Shown one piece after another: positions 35,109 to 48,216 of a stretch of 64,000 bases of DNA. Every line of letters starts with the position of its first letter. The stretch's first letter is position 1. This stretch comes from Artocarpus heterophyllus (taxonomy: Eukaryota > Streptophyta > Magnoliopsida > Rosales > Moraceae). Under the pieces are notes generated by a model that saw only the letters and a list, made by a program, of their open reading frames with translations, was not told the DNA's origin and ran no database searches. The stretch lies in assembly GCA_025403435.1 (NCBI GenBank), contig CM046354.1:36173533-36237532 (forward strand). Reading direction: 5' to 3'. Position numbers and translations under genes: made by a program.

Positions 35109-35620
35109 CATTTACATTGGCTTTTAGTATCACTTTGATCTTCAACAAAAAGATCCACATTTGTTAGTTATTATTATTTAACAATTTTCCATCTTAGAGT
35201 GTTGATTTTCCATTAAAAGATTGTCAAACTACGCAAGCCACTATTGTTGTCAACGGTGGCAAGTTTAGTTATTATCTTGATTGCATTTACATTTAGCTAA
35301 TGGTATCTACATTGATGTTCAGCAAAAAGATCCACATTTAATTAACTATTATTAGTCCTAATTCAAATATTTTCAATCGATATTTACATTGAACTCAAAG
35401 TATTGACCTTCCATAAAAAGATTGTTAAATATGTCGATCAACTATAGTTGACAGTGGTGGCGAGTTTAATTGATATCTCGACTACATTTATATCAATCCA
35501 ATGGTCTTTTATTGATCGCCGAAAAGATCAACAGTGGTTAACAATTATTAGTCATGTCTGAGTTTATACAATTTTCGATCCACATCTATACTCACCTATC
35601 AATTTGACAATCTTCTTTTA
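35109..35620. repeat. degenerate tandem repeat, about 175-200 bp period
   Basis: Three consecutive units begin near 35109, 35284 and 35485 with CATTTACAT/CATTTATAT. They share AAAAAGATCCACA-type, ATTGTCAA/ATTGTTAA and GTTGACAGTGGTGGCGAG/GTCAACGGTGGCAAG-type words. The last unit is cut by the hAT-like end at 35621. Confidence 0.65.
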
Positions 35621-35690
35621 GGCCCTGTTTGAAATGGCTTATAATAAGCCTTTCTGGCTTATTCAACCCCAAAGCTGCTTTTGAGTCTGT
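35621..35690 (+). mobile_element. left end of a hAT-like element
   Basis: GGCCCTGTTTGAAATGGCTTAT resembles the common GGGCCTGTTTGG-type ends of plant hAT MITEs. It also resembles the reverse complement of the sequence ending at 60664 (GGGCCTATTTGGGATAGCTTATG). Flanking eight-base words match at 5 of 8 positions. If it is a pair, later insertions split the element. Confidence 0.4.
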
Positions 35691-35812
35691 ATGAATGGAC
35701 AAGCCTTGATGCCTTTAAAATGATCAATACCATGTACGGCTACGCATAGTGGTCGGACCGCCTTCTCAGCCTCTTCTAGGTTGCCGTGGTTATACCTACA
35801 AGAAGAGGTAAT
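35691..35812. repeat. fragment related to the Tat-type gypsy LTR
   Basis: Similar to about 14240-14345 (GATCAACACCA, GCGGCTACGCA, ACCTGTAATAAGAGAAG region). The similarity resumes after the copia insertion at 45470, so the copia element landed inside it. Confidence 0.5.
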
Positions 35813-37827
35813 TGTTAGACATGTATGCCCTAAGGAGTAAAAATGTAATACATTTTTGGAGACATTTTTATCAATAAAGAATTTATTTTTTTATATATAC
35901 CAAATCTTGTCCTCTTTACGTTCATATTTGTTGAATGTATGATAAGTAAACAGTAGTCTGAGACTGTCAGTCTAAACCTTAAGAATTGGGCATATGATGG
36001 GATGATTATGCGATAGACACGATTCTTAAGGTGACGGTCTAAAACATATGATCCGCAATCGAGAGAATAAAGTTGGGCGCTTTATTCATGTAAAGATTGT
36101 TATGTTGTCTATATCCCTTTTGGGAGATGGTTTGTCTTGACCATCGGAGTTGGACTCCGTGAATAGAAACATTGGCACGTTGTCAGAGGTGACGATGTGT
36201 TGGATCGGGACACAAAGTGAATTGGTTTGGATTAATAATTCTGTCTTGTCAAATCGATTCACTTTAGACAGTCATTTGTATTGTATCTTAATCCTGAGAT
36301 GAATAGTGGGCCTGTTGTCTCGACTTGTGTCTTTTGATGTACCAATGGGTGACTCCCACATCTCTATAGTGGTATGCATGCCGGTACGTTGGAGGCATGA
36401 CTCTTGATAGCGTAGACTTGTTATTCATAGATATGGAATCCATAGCTCCTCTTTAGGAGTAATGATATCCTCTTATATGCGTTGTCCTGTGATTGGAAAA
36501 CTGGAGCGCTCAACCATTTGGATACATAGGTGTAATCGAATGGTATACTATCTTTGGATGGTAAGTTTTCTAATGGTGAGACAATGGAACGTAAGATAAA
36601 AATAATCGGGAAGGTAAGACAGAACTTGTCCTTAAGCCGATTATGGATGATCATATGGGGATGCGATACACTATGATATGTCATGGAGACTTAGCTACAC
36701 GAGCTTCGTAATTCTATAAAGTTCAAGAGTGCAGCTCCAAGCTTTTAGTGGAGTAGCGTTGGAGTTGATAATTGTGAAATGTATATCTGGGATATTGGGT
36801 TTCATAATTATCATGAGCTTGAACTTTATAGGTCCATTTTGGTCCCCTTTGCTAGCTCACAAAATCCTATAACGACACGGCGTGCTTTTTCAATAATTGG
36901 TGACTTATGTCGGATTTATCAGATTGGTTTAAAATTTGTATGAATCAAATAATTCATGTCTGTTTATCGGTTGAATTAATTTTGTAAGAAATTAGTTCAA
37001 GATAAACTTGTTGAATTATTGCGATCAGATAATTCTTGTCTGTTTATCGGTTGTTTTAATTTTGGACAAATTAGAACAAAATAAACTTGTAGAATTATTG
37101 TGAATTGATTTATTTTCTTAGAGATTATCTTGATAAAGTTTGTTTTGATCAGATAACTTCTCTATTGGGTTATTTGAATCAAAACTGAGACTTTATCCTT
37201 TAGAATCTCAGGTGAAAAATAAAAGATTCGCGGAGATTTTTTCTCGGGTGTTCGGCCTACCGGATGACGTGTTCGGCCTGCCGAACTGGCCTGTTCGGCC
37301 TGCCGATCAGCGGAGATAAGATTACGCGTTTTCACGAGGATCTTATTAGAAATTGATCCGAACTTGATTTTGTTTCGAGTTTTTGAGACCTAATCTGATA
37401 TGGACTGACCCCTGGACCAATAGGTATAAAAAGGGAGTGAGTCTCATGATTTACTCAGATCGATTTGAAAGATTAAGAGTGATACTCTTCTAGTGAGCAT
37501 CTGAAAACTCCCTGAGAGCTTTTGTTCACAAATCATGAACACTAGCTTTGGGTTCTCTCTATTGGTTGGAAGGACAGTCACCGGTGGAAGAGCTGTACGT
37601 GTGAGCCCACACTCACTCCGGTTGTGGATAGAGAATAGCAAAGAAGACCAGTTGGTTGAGGCTCTTCTGGAACGTTACTTCTCTACACAGGTTGCGGAGG
37701 TTCTTTGGCACACTGAGGTTAGTAAGATCTGTTTAATTTATACATATAACATGTCAAACTTGTGTTTTGGAAATTACTCTAATGAAATTTTTTTTTTTAA
37801 ATTTCGCTGCGTACTTTGTTTCCAACA
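35813..37827 (+). repeat. 5' LTR of copia copy 3
   Basis: 2015 bp. A TATA box, TATAAAAAG, lies at 37425-37433, so transcription should start near 37455 and R-U5 covers the last roughly 370 bp. Three GGCCTGCCGA/GGCCTACCGG words lie at 37250-37310. The open frame over the LTR end recurs in all copies only because the LTR does; it is not a gene. Confidence 0.95.
37425..37433 (+). promoter_or_regulatory. TATA box in the copia 5' LTR
   Basis: TATAAAAAG in GC-balanced context, conserved in the 3' LTR at 45067-45075. It is the expected core promoter of the element. Confidence 0.75.
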
Positions 37828-37828
37828 A

Positions 37829-37842
37829 TTGGTATTAGAGCC
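37829..37842 (+). other. primer binding site of copia copy 3
   Basis: TTGGTATTAGAGCC, one base after the LTR. It is an initiator Met tRNA match with one C-to-T change relative to the copies at 4424 and the gypsy-type element at 27726. Confidence 0.88.
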
Positions 37843-38339
37843 GAGGTTTTTACATAAATTTGCAAGTTTGTGATCATGTTATATGCATAAATTTTGTGAT
37901 CTTAATCTCTCCTATGCTTAAATTGAATTTTATAGAGAGATGGCACTCTAGGTTTCTATATAATATATATGTTGTCATGGATTATGTGGTGAATGTTTAT
38001 TAATTAATTATGGTTGATTAAATCATTGTTTAATTATTTATTAATTAATTAATACCGGTTATGGTTCCTTAGAGGTTAGAATGTGTATCTAGGTTTTTCA
38101 TGTAATTAGATGGCGGACTATCATCTCCATCTAGGAATTGTTATTTAATTTTTAATTTGTAAGAATTTTATAATTAAATAATTATTTGAAGAAGACGGAA
38201 CGAGAAGTCGGATCTTGAAGATTGATGATGGCGCTTCCAGGCATTTCCTGAGTCTCTAATTTTTATGTTTTTGAATTGTTGAAAATAAAATTGATGAATT
38301 GCATTAAAATTGTATTTTCTGGATTGAAGGTTTTCTGCT

Positions 38340-38535
38340 CGGTAGGCATGCCGGACCTTACAGTTCAGCAGGCCAAAGGTCACAGATCAGCAGGCCAGAC
38401 GTGTGGTCCGGCAGGCCGACAGTGGGGCAGAAATTTTGGTGCTCTGCCGGCAGGCCGAACCTGCATGGATCGGCAGGCCGATGAAGCAAGACCGGCAGGC
38501 CGATCACCCAGATCGGCCTGCCGACCAAGAGCTGC
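38340..38535 (+). repeat. cluster of palindromic GGCAGGCCGA words in the copia leader
   Basis: Eight copies of AGCAGGCC/GGCAGGCCGA, and one on the opposite strand (GGCCTGCCGA), in about 200 bp of otherwise AT-rich leader. Related clusters lie in the leaders at 3745-3915 and 53510-53680, and in the LTRs. Confidence 0.85.
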
Positions 38536-39492
38536 CGAGTGTCTAGAAAAGGTACAATTTTTTCGGTGCAGTTTTAATTTTATTTTTGAGACGATTCTGA
38601 GAAACATTAAATTTGGATATGACCGGAAATATGAAGGATTCGATTCATACAGGATTGAAGACTTGAAGATGGATATTGCATGAAGAAGGATACAACTTGA
38701 GGATTCAAGGATGGAGAATTGATAAATGTCTCGATTATTCTCTTGTAATCTTAGTTTTCTATTCTTTAGGGTGGAACCATAATATTACGGTTATTATTAT
38801 TTTGCTTGTAGCTTTGCTTGATTGCTTTGCTTGTCTGCATTATAATATGATTTACCATGTATATTGATAACATGTCATATAGAATAGGGAGTGCCGCTAA
38901 TATTAAAATTGTTCATGCATAATTTTAAAATAAAACCTTGACTTTAAAAGATTGAGTGGGAGAAGGTTTTCGAAGGGAGGACCTAAGGACTCCATCGTTG
39001 GTCCATAGGAAAAACATGGTGGTCCCGACCCCTAGGAAGGGATTTCTATCATATACCAAATTGGATCTCTGAAAGGATAAGGTATTTTAGTATGATTTAT
39101 GGTTGCACACCCCTAGGTGGTGATTATAAATCATGGATAAAATATTGAAACGGTGGTTATATACTCACGTTAATTTTATTATTAGCCTCCCCTAGGAGCT
39201 CTGTTAAAAAAATTAATGGCCAAAGAAACGATTATTAGTATATGATGGATCATACGGGTCCTGGATGGCATATATTAATCAGGAGGGGATCCGTGTTCCT
39301 GATTGAATTTGGCGTGACTCCCCTAGGAGCTTGTTAAATTCTGAGTTGGGAATTATCGTTGTAAGGTTGTGATTTTTTCAAGATTTTGACACATAAACAC
39401 ATTTGTATGATTTTACATGATTGTGTTATCTTACTAAATTATTATATATGTTTGCTTATGTTTGGTATATGATTCTTTATTGTAGATTGAAA

Positions 39493-41999
39493 ATGTCTAA
39501 AACGCTTTATCATCGATACTTGACAAAAACCAATTAACCGGTGAGAACTATAACGATTGGAAACGAAACCTGGACATCGTCCTTTCCTTTGAGAAACTGA
39601 AATATGTTCTGAAAACTCCTTGTCCTCCCGAGCCTACGGGAGACTCAAGTAATGAGCAATTCCAAGCGTACGACCGCTGGAAAAATGCTAATGATCAGGC
39701 CCGCTGCTATGTTATGGCTAGCATGAACAACGTGTTGCAGGCTCAACATCAGGATTATGAGACTACAAAGCAGATCTTGGATAATCTTGAGGATATGTTT
39801 GGAGGCCAGGCCATAATAAAGCGGCAAGGGGCGCTTCGAAAACTCTTAAACTATAGACAGAGACTGGGGACATCTGTAAAGGAGCACATGATGTTGGTCA
39901 TGGGTTACCTCGCTGAGGCTTAAACCAATGGAGCCAACATCGATGCTGAAAGATGACTATGGTCTTTGAGACTCTGTCTAAGGAATTTATTCCGTTTAGA
40001 GCTACTTTTAATTTAAGCAATAGACGGGATATGACCTTGACAGAACTGATGAAACAGTTACAGGAGTTTGAACTGCTGATCAGGAAGTCTCCTGCTGGTG
40101 GTGAGGCCAATATGGTAGCTGCTTCTGGTTCCAATCCTAACTCTGGGAATGGAAAGAAGCAACGGGCCAAGAACGGGAAGTCTTCTATTCCTGCTGCTAC
40201 CAAGAGCAAGAAGAAGAAGAAGAAGAACCCAAAGAAGCTTAAGTGCTTCTTCTGTGGAAAGGTCGGGCATATAAAGAAGCATTGCAAAGACTTCCTATCC
40301 AAGGGAGGTAGGTGTGATCTTCTATATTTAGAAACTTGTTTGGTTGAGGAATCCAGTAACATCTGGGTCATAGATTCCGGTGCAACTAATCATGTTTGTG
40401 TTTCTCTGCAGGGATTCAAAGAAACGAGAAGGCTACTACGTGAAGACTTAACGCTTCGGATGGGCGATGGATCCTTGGTCTCAGCGGAAGCAGTGGGAGA
40501 TGTCCATATTTATTTTGATAATTATAGGAATTTAATTTTGCGAGATTGTTTTTATGTTCCTAAATTTAAAAGAAATTTAATTTCTGTATCTTCTTTATTT
40601 AAAGACTCATACGTGGTATCTTTTAATGAAAAAGTGGTGATTCGTAAAAACAAATCTTTTATCTGTTCTAGATGGATGCAAAATAATCTATATTTTATCA
40701 AACCTAAGATGGACTTATTGCTTAATGTTGAGATAAATGATAATAACTCAAAAAGACTTAAAACTTCTCACTCTAATAAGACTTATCTTTGGCATTTGCG
40801 CCTTGGTCATATTAACCTGAATAGGATTCAAAGGTTGGTAAGGGATGGACCTTTAAGTCACTTAAAGGTAGAATCTATACCTCAATGTGAATCTTGTTTG
40901 GAGGGTAAAATGACCAAAAGACCATACGGGTCTAAGGGCAATAGGGCCGAAGGGGTTCTAGAACTTGTGCATAGTGATGTTTGCAGGCCGATGAACATCC
41001 AGGCACGAGGAGGGTATGAGTACTTCGTCACTTTTATTGACGATTACTCAAGATATGGGTATGTGTACCTAATGCACCACAAAAGCGAAACTTATGATAA
41101 GTTCAGGGAGTTTCGGGCTGAAGTGGAAAAGCAATTGGGTAGACCCATAAAGGCACTTCGATCTGATCGAGGTGGGGAATACCTTTCTGATGAGTTCTTG
41201 GGACACTTATTAGAGAATGGGATTTTATCCTATTTGACTGCGCCGGGCACTCCGCAGCAGAATGGCGTAACTAAGAGAAGGAATAGGATTTTGTTGGATA
41301 TGATTAGGTCCGTGATGAGTTATTCATCATTACCTTTATCCTGTTGGGGATATGCACTACAAACCGCATGTTATCTTTTGAACAATGTGCCTTCAAAATC
41401 GGTCCCTAAAACTCCTCACGAGTTGTGGACAAGACGGAAGACATCCTTAAACCATATTCGCATATGGGGATGTCCAGCTCATGTCTTGTTTAAGGATCCG
41501 AATAAGTTGGAAGCACGTTCGGAAGTTTGCGTGTTTATAGGATATCCAAAAGGGACTAAAGGGGGTTATTTTTATAACCCAAAGGAAAATAAAGTCGTGG
41601 TTTCAACTAATGCAACTTTCCTTGAGGAGAGTTACATGGACGACTTTAAACCTCGAAGCAAAGTGGTGCTTGAGGAGTTAAGGGGTGATTCGTTCACTCC
41701 GGAGGTTCCGAATGAAACCATTCCAACCGGTGTAGAAAAACCAAACAAACCTGAAAAACAACCTCAGGGGCTTCGGCATAGTGGGAGGATCGGGTGTCAA
41801 CCTGAGAGGTATATGTTCAATGGGGAGGTCTTTTTGGCTGAACCAGATGAACATGACAGGGATCCTTATACTTACGCAGAAGCTATGGAGGATGTTGATT
41901 CAAAACTTTGGACAGAGGCCATGAACATTGAGATGAAGTCTATGGAGACTAATCAGGTCTAGGAGCTTGTGGATCTTCCCAAGGGATAAAACCCATAGG
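39493..41999 (+). pseudogene. copia gag-protease-integrase, broken
   Basis: The gag ATG is at 39493, but one base is missing within the first five codons relative to the other copies, giving an early stop. The stretch 39714-39923 is the in-frame gag core and ends at a TAA. After a short deletion near 39945, frame 39953-41962 runs through the zinc knuckle ([14 protein letters not shown], intact here), protease [12 protein letters not shown], the pre-integrase [11 protein letters not shown] and the integrase core with [15 protein letters not shown] replaces Trp at about 41958, and a one-base loss near 41980 follows. This is the best-preserved copy in the window, but it is not translatable as one polyprotein. 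Confidence 0.92.
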
Positions 42000-43440
42000 G
42001 TGTAAGTGGATCTACCAGAGAAAAAGAGGAGTGGATGGAAAGGTCAAAACCTTTAAGGCTAGACTGGTAGCTAAGGGTTATACGCAAAAGGAAGGAATCG
42101 ATTATGAGGAAACCTTTTCGCCTGTAGCCATGCTTAAGTCCATCCAGATTCTCTTGTCCATAGCTGCCGCTCTCGACTACGAGATTTGGCAGATGGATGT
42201 CAAGACGGCTTTTCTGAATGGCTATCTTGATGAGTCCATTTATATGGAACAATTAGATGGGTTCAAGGTCGCGGGTCAAGAGGGTAAGGTTTGAAAGCTG
42301 CTAAAGTCTATTTATGGACTTAAGCAGGCTTCTCGTTCTTGGAACATAAGATTTGATCAAGTGATCAAGACTTATGGGTTCTCACAAAATGTGGATGAAC
42401 CATGTGTTTACAAACACATTAAGGATGGGAAAGTGGTTTTTCTACTACTCTATCTAGATGACATTCTGCTAATTGGAAATGACGTTGGGGCGTTGTCATC
42501 GGTCAAATTATGGTTGACCAAGCAGTTTGACATGAAGGACTTGGGTGAGGCTAATTTTGTTCTCGGTATCCAGATCTTTCGGGATAGGAAGAACAAAATG
42601 ATAGCTTTGTCACAGGCCGGCTACATAGATAAAATTCTTAGGAGGTTTGCAATGCAGGATTCCAAGAAAGGTGGGCAACCATCTAGGTCTGGAATTACTC
42701 TTTCTAAGAAAGACTCTCCAAAGTCTCATGAAGAAAGAGAATACATGAAGAAGGTGCCTTATGCTTTGGCAGTGGGTAGTCTCATGTATGTCATGCTTTG
42801 CACACGACCGGATATTAGCTATGCGGTCGGGATTGTAAGTCGATTTCAGGCGGATCCAGGACTGAACCATTGGGTTGCGGTAAAGCATATTTTCAAGTAC
42901 TTGAGAAGGACTCGAGGGTATATGCTTGTGTATTCAGGTGAGGATTTAACTCCTCTAGGATACACTAATTCGGATTTTCAATCCTGTCTGGATTCTAGGA
43001 AATCGACTTTTGGGTTTGTGTTTACTCTTGGTGGCGGTGCCATCAGTTGGAGAAGTGCGAAGCAAGATTGCACTTCAGATTCAACGATGGAGGCCGAGTA
43101 TGTGGCAGCTAGTGATGCTTCAAAAGAAGCAGTGTGGCTCCACAAGTTCCTTGGGGATCTTGAGGTAATTCCTGGTATGGATAAAGCGGTATCACTGTAC
43201 TGTGATAACAGTGTGGCGATAGCTAATGCTAAGGAACCAAGATTTCACAAGAAGAGTAAGCATATTGAACGGAAGTATCATGTGATAAAGGACTTCGTTG
43301 AGGGCAGGCATCTCACGGTGTGCAAGATTGCATCAGAGGACAATTTAGCTGATCCATTTCCGAAGACACTTACTGGGAGAGTCTTCGAGAGGCATGTGGA
43401 AGCTATAGGGATGCAAAATTTGCTGTATTTACTCACTTAG
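42000..43440 (+). pseudogene. copia reverse transcriptase-RNase H, broken once
   Basis: RT begins in 42031-42294 ([20 protein letters not shown], then [16 protein letters not shown]). It is interrupted by a TGA at 42292-42294 and continues to 43440. The active site reads YLDDILLIGND. It is followed by PDISYAVGIVSRF and the RNase H stretch with CTSDSTMEAEYVAAS, LYCDNSVAI and HIERKYHVIKDFV. The natural polyprotein stop is at 43438-43440, 14 bp before the 3' LTR. Confidence 0.92.
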
Positions 43441-43454
43441 TGCAAGTGGGAGAT

Positions 43455-45469
43455 TGTTAGACATGTATGCCTTAAGGAGTAAAAATGTAATACGTTTTTG
43501 GAGACATTTTTATCAATAAAGAATTTATTCTTTTATATATACCAAATCTTGTCCTCTTTACGTTCACATTTGTTGAATGTATGATAAGCAAACAGTAGTC
43601 TGAGACTGTCAGTCTAAACCTTAAGAATTGGGCATATGATGGGATGATTATGCGGTGGACACGATTCTTAAGGTGACGGTCTAAAACATATGATCCGCAA
43701 TCGAGGGAATAAAGTTGGGTGCTTTATTCATGTAAAGATTGTTATGTTGTCTATATCCCTTTTGGGAGATGGTTTGTCTTGACCATCGGAGTTGGACTCC
43801 GTGAATAGAAACATTGGCACGTTGTCATAGGTGACGATGTGTTGGATCAGGACATAAAGTGAATTGGTTTGGATTAATAATTCTGTCTTGTCAAATCGAT
43901 TCACTTTAGACAGTTATTTGTATTGTATCTTAATCCTAAGATGAATAGTGGGCCTGTTGTCTCGACTTGTGTCTTTTGATGTACCAATGGGTGACTCCCA
44001 CATCTCTATAGTGGTATGCATGCCGGTACGTTGAAGGCATGACTCTTGATAGCGTAGACTTGTTATTCATAGATAAGGAATCCATAGCTCCTCTTTAGGA
44101 GTAATGATATCCTCTTATGTGCGTTGTCCTGTGATTGAAAAACTGGAGCGCTCAACCATTTGGATACATAGGTGTAACCGAATGGTATACTATCTTTGGA
44201 TGGTAAGTTTTCTAATGGTGAGACAATGGAACGTAAGATAAAAATAATCGGGAAGGTAAGACAGAACTTGTCCTTAAGCCGATTATGGATGATCATATGG
44301 GGATGCGATACACTATGATATGTCATGGAGACTTAGCTACACGACCTTCGTAATTCTATAAAGTTCAAGAATGCAGCTCCAAGCTTTTAGTGGAGTAGCG
44401 TTGGAGTTGATAATTGTGAAATGTATATTTGGGATATTGGGTTTCATAATTATCATGAGCTTGAACTTTATAGGTCCATTTTGGTCCCCTTTGCTAGCTC
44501 ACAAAATCCTGTAACGACACGGCGTGCTTTTCCAATAATTGGTGACTTATGTCGGATTTATCAGATTGGTTTAAAATTTGTATGAATCAAATAATTCATG
44601 TCCGTTTATCGGTTGAATTAATTTTGTAAGAAATTAGTTCAAGATAAACTTGTTGAATTATTGCGATCAGATAATTCTTGTCTGTTTATCGGTTGTTTTA
44701 ATTTTGGACAAATTAGAACAAGATAAACTTGTAGAATTATTGTGAATTGATTTATTTTCTTAGAGATTATCTTGATAAAGTTTGTTTTGATCAGATAACT
44801 TCTCTATTGGGTTAATTGAATCAAAACTGAGACTTTATCCTTTAGAATCTCGGGTGGAAAATAAAAGATTCGCGGAGATTTTTTCTCGGGTGTTCGGCCT
44901 ACCGGATGACGTGTTCGGCCTGCCGAACTGGCCTGTTCGGCCTGCCGATCAGCGGAGATAAGATTACGCATTTTCATGTGGATCTTATCAGATATTGATC
45001 CGAACTTGATTCTGTTTCGAGTTTTTGAGACCTAATCTGATATGGACTGACCCTTGGACCAATAGGTATAAAAAGGGAGTGAGTCTCATGATTTACTCAG
45101 ATCGATTTGAGAGATTAAGAGTGATACTCTTCTAGTGAGCATCTGAAAACTCCCTGAGAGCTTTTGTTTACAAATCACGAACACTAGCTTTGGGTTCTCT
45201 CTATTGGTTGGAAGGAGAGTCACCGGTGGAAGAGCTGTACGTGTGAGCCCACATTCACTCCTGTTGTGGATAGAGAATAGCAAAGAAGACCAATTGGTTG
45301 AGGCTCTTCTGGAACGTTACTTCTCTACACAGGTTGCGGAGGTTCTTCGTCACACTGAGGTTAGTAAGATCTGTTTAATTTATACATATAACATGTCAAA
45401 CTTGTGTTTTGGAAATTACTCTGATGAAATTTTTTTTTTTAAATTCCGCTGCACACTTTGTTTCCAACA
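43455..45469 (+). repeat. 3' LTR of copia copy 3
   Basis: 2015 bp, the same length as the 5' LTR. It ends TTTCCAACA and is followed by the GTAAT duplication. Confidence 0.95.
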
Positions 45470-45474
45470 GTAAT

Positions 45475-46171
45475 GTCTCAGAGGTCAAGGGGAACTCCAT
45501 TGTGGTGTCAACCAAGAGTTCTCTAATACTCAAGTCAAGTATCTGTTTAGCTTAGATAGTGGCTAGGAGTAGGCTAGAGAATCCACTTACCATGAAGGTG
45601 GAATTGATGCTCCTATTGATAGTGTTGAACACGGATCGAGTGTATGGTAGGTTTGCCCCATGACCTGGGTATATCATGGTACAACACCAAGGTGGTAGGT
45701 GACAAATATCATGATCTCCTAGTGTGGAGGGTTTCCCATCCAAGAGCTAGAGCGGTGCCATGTGGTGGTCTTAAGGTATTACTCACCTCTGTATGTGGAA
45801 GTGTTGCTATGCTCAACGGAACTGGTTCTTGACGTCGAGCAGAGCATGGTGATTAAACCACTTGGTCTCTACCTTATAAGGTGGTCGGCTGTAGTAGGGG
45901 AGGCCTTTCGGTGTGACAATCGATTAGGCAATTTTTGTTGATCTTGATGACGGTGCAAAGTCAACATGTGCCAAGCAGGGTGGTCAGTGTACTCCAAGGG
46001 AGATTCTCGGATAGCATTTCGAGCACACTCCCAACACAAGCTATTCAAATTTCTTACTTTTTTTGTGCATTTTTGGGACAAGCCACCTTTTTGGTGCTTA
46101 TGGAATGGTTCCTGATGCCAAGCATAGCATGGTGATTAGACCACTTGGTCTCCCCCTTACATAGTGGTTGG
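45475..46171. repeat. gypsy-LTR-related DNA with a tandem repeat of about 285 bp (left part)
   Basis: It continues the LTR-like fragment at 35691-35812. The stretch 45640-45680 (GGTTTGCCCCATGACCTGG region) resembles 14500-14545 of the Tat LTR. A unit starting near 45818 is repeated from about 46102, and the second unit is split by the copia insertion at 46172 and resumes at 55046. No gene. Confidence 0.55.
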
Positions 46172-48202
46172 TGTTGGAAAAATAGTATGTAGCGAAATTT
46201 TAAAAATTTAATATCAGAGTACTTTCCAAAACATAAGTTTGACATGCTATATGCATAAATTAACCAGATCTTACTAACCTTTGATTGCCGAAGAACCCTT
46301 GCAAAACATGAAGAAAAGTAACGTTCTAGAAGGGCCTCAACCAACTGGTCTTCTTTGCTATTCTCTATCCACGATCGGAGTGAGTGTGGGCTCACACGTA
46401 TAGCTCTTCCACCAAGTGACTCTCCTTCCAACCAATCGAGAGAACCCAAAGCTAGTGTTCGTGATTTGTGAACAAAAGCTCTTAGGGAGTTTTCAAATTC
46501 TCAACAGCAGAGTGTCACTCTTAATCTCTCAATTGATCTAAGTAACTCTTAAGACTTACTCCCTATTTATAGAGGTTGGTCCTAGGGTCAGTCCTTATCA
46601 GATTAGGTCTCAAAAATTCAAACCAAAATCAAAATCGAATCAATATTTGATAAGATCTGCGTAAAAACGTGTGATCTTATCCTTTGCTCATCGGTAGGCC
46701 GATCAGGATGATCGGCAGGCCAAATAGCCCCATCGACAGGCCAAACACGTAGATCAGCAGGCCGAACTACCGAATAAATATCTCCGTAAATCTTTTATTT
46801 TTCACCCAAGATTCTATAGGATAAAGTCTCAGTTTTAATTCAAATAACCCAATAAAGAATTTATCTGATCAAAACAACTTTATCTAGATAATCTCTAGGA
46901 AAATAAATGAATTCTCAATAATTATACAAGTTTATCTTGATCTAATTCATCCAAAATTAAATCAACTGATAAACAGACAAGAATTATCCGATCCCAATAA
47001 TTCAACAAGTTTATCTTGAATCAATTTTATCACAAAATTAATTCAACCAATAAACAGACATGAATTATCTGATTCTTCCAAATTTTAACCAATTTGATAA
47101 ATCCGACATAAGTTACCAATTATTGGAAAAACATGTTGTATCGTTATAGGATGTTGTGAGCTAGCAAAGGGGACCAAATGGACCTATATAGTTCAAGCTC
47201 CCGATAATTACGAAACCCAATATCCCATATATACATTTCATAATTATCAACTCTAACGCTGCTCCACTAAAAGCTTAGAGCTGCATTCTCAAACTATATA
47301 GAATTATGAAGCTCATATAGCTAAGTCTCCATGACATATCATAGTGTATCGTATCCCCATATGATTATCCATAATCGGCTTGAGGACAAGTTCTATCTTA
47401 CCTTCCTGATTATTTTTATCTTACGTTCCATTATCTCACCATCGGAAAACTTACCATCCAAAGATAGTATACCATTCAGTTACACCTATGTATCCCAATG
47501 GTTGAGTGTTCCAGTTTTCCAATTACAGGATAACACATATAAGAGGATATCATTACTCTTAAAGAGGAGCTATGGATTCCATATCTATGAATAACAGGTC
47601 TACGCTATCAAGATTCATGCCTCCAACGTACCGGCATGCATACCACTATTAAGATGTGGGTGTCACCCTTTGGTACATCAAAAGACACAAGTCAAGACAA
47701 TGGGCCCACTATTCATCTCAGGATTAAGATACAATACAAATGATTGTCTAAAGTGAATTGATTTGCCGAGACAGAATTATTAATCCAAATCAATTCACTA
47801 TGTCCCGATCCAACACATCATCACCTATGACAACACGTCAATATTTCTATTCATGGAGTCCACCTCCGATGGCCAAGACAAACCATCTCCGAACAAGGAT
47901 ATAGACAACATCACAATCTTTACATGAATAAAGTGCCCAACTTTATTCCCTTGATTGCAGATCTTATGATTTAGGCCATCACCTTAAGAATCGTGTCTTC
48001 CACATAATCTGTCCATCATATGCTCAATTCTTAAGGTTTAGACCGACAGTCTCAGACTATTGTTTGCTTAACATACATTTAACAAATATGAACATAAAGA
48101 GGACAAGATTTGGTATATAAACAATGAATAAATTCCTTATTGATAAAAAATATCTCCAAAAACTTATTACATTTTTACTCCTTAGGGCATACATGTCTAA
48201 CA
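46172..48202 (-). repeat. 3' LTR of copia copy 4
   Basis: About 2031 bp, TGTTGGAAAA...TGTCTAACA on the plus strand. It matches the other LTRs in reverse. Next to it at 48203-48217 is the PPT (minus strand GTGCAAGTGGGAGAT). Confidence 0.92.
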
Positions 48203-48216
48203 ATCTCCCACTTGCA

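Larger units (their letters stand above)
35813..45469 (+). mobile_element. complete Ty1/copia retrotransposon, Angela-like, copy 3
   Basis: 9657 bp with two 2015-bp LTRs (TGTTAGAC...TTCCAACA), flanked on both sides by GTAAT (35808-35812 and 45470-45474). It has a PBS, a 1.65-kb leader, gag-protease-integrase-RT-RNase H in copia order, and a PPT (AAGTGGGAGAT) just before the 3' LTR. The LTRs differ at about 49 sites by eye, so it is older than the gypsy-type element at 25321. Several lesions break the reading frame. Confidence 0.97.

Noticed and set aside
35109..35620. CRISPR-like array
   Set aside because: Units are long and degenerate with no short identical repeats or unique spacers, and the DNA is plant nuclear.
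37535..37873. Open frame across the LTR end, seen again in the other copia LTRs
   Set aside because: It recurs because the LTR recurs, and it lies in R-U5. No protein family resemblance and no consistent length between copies.
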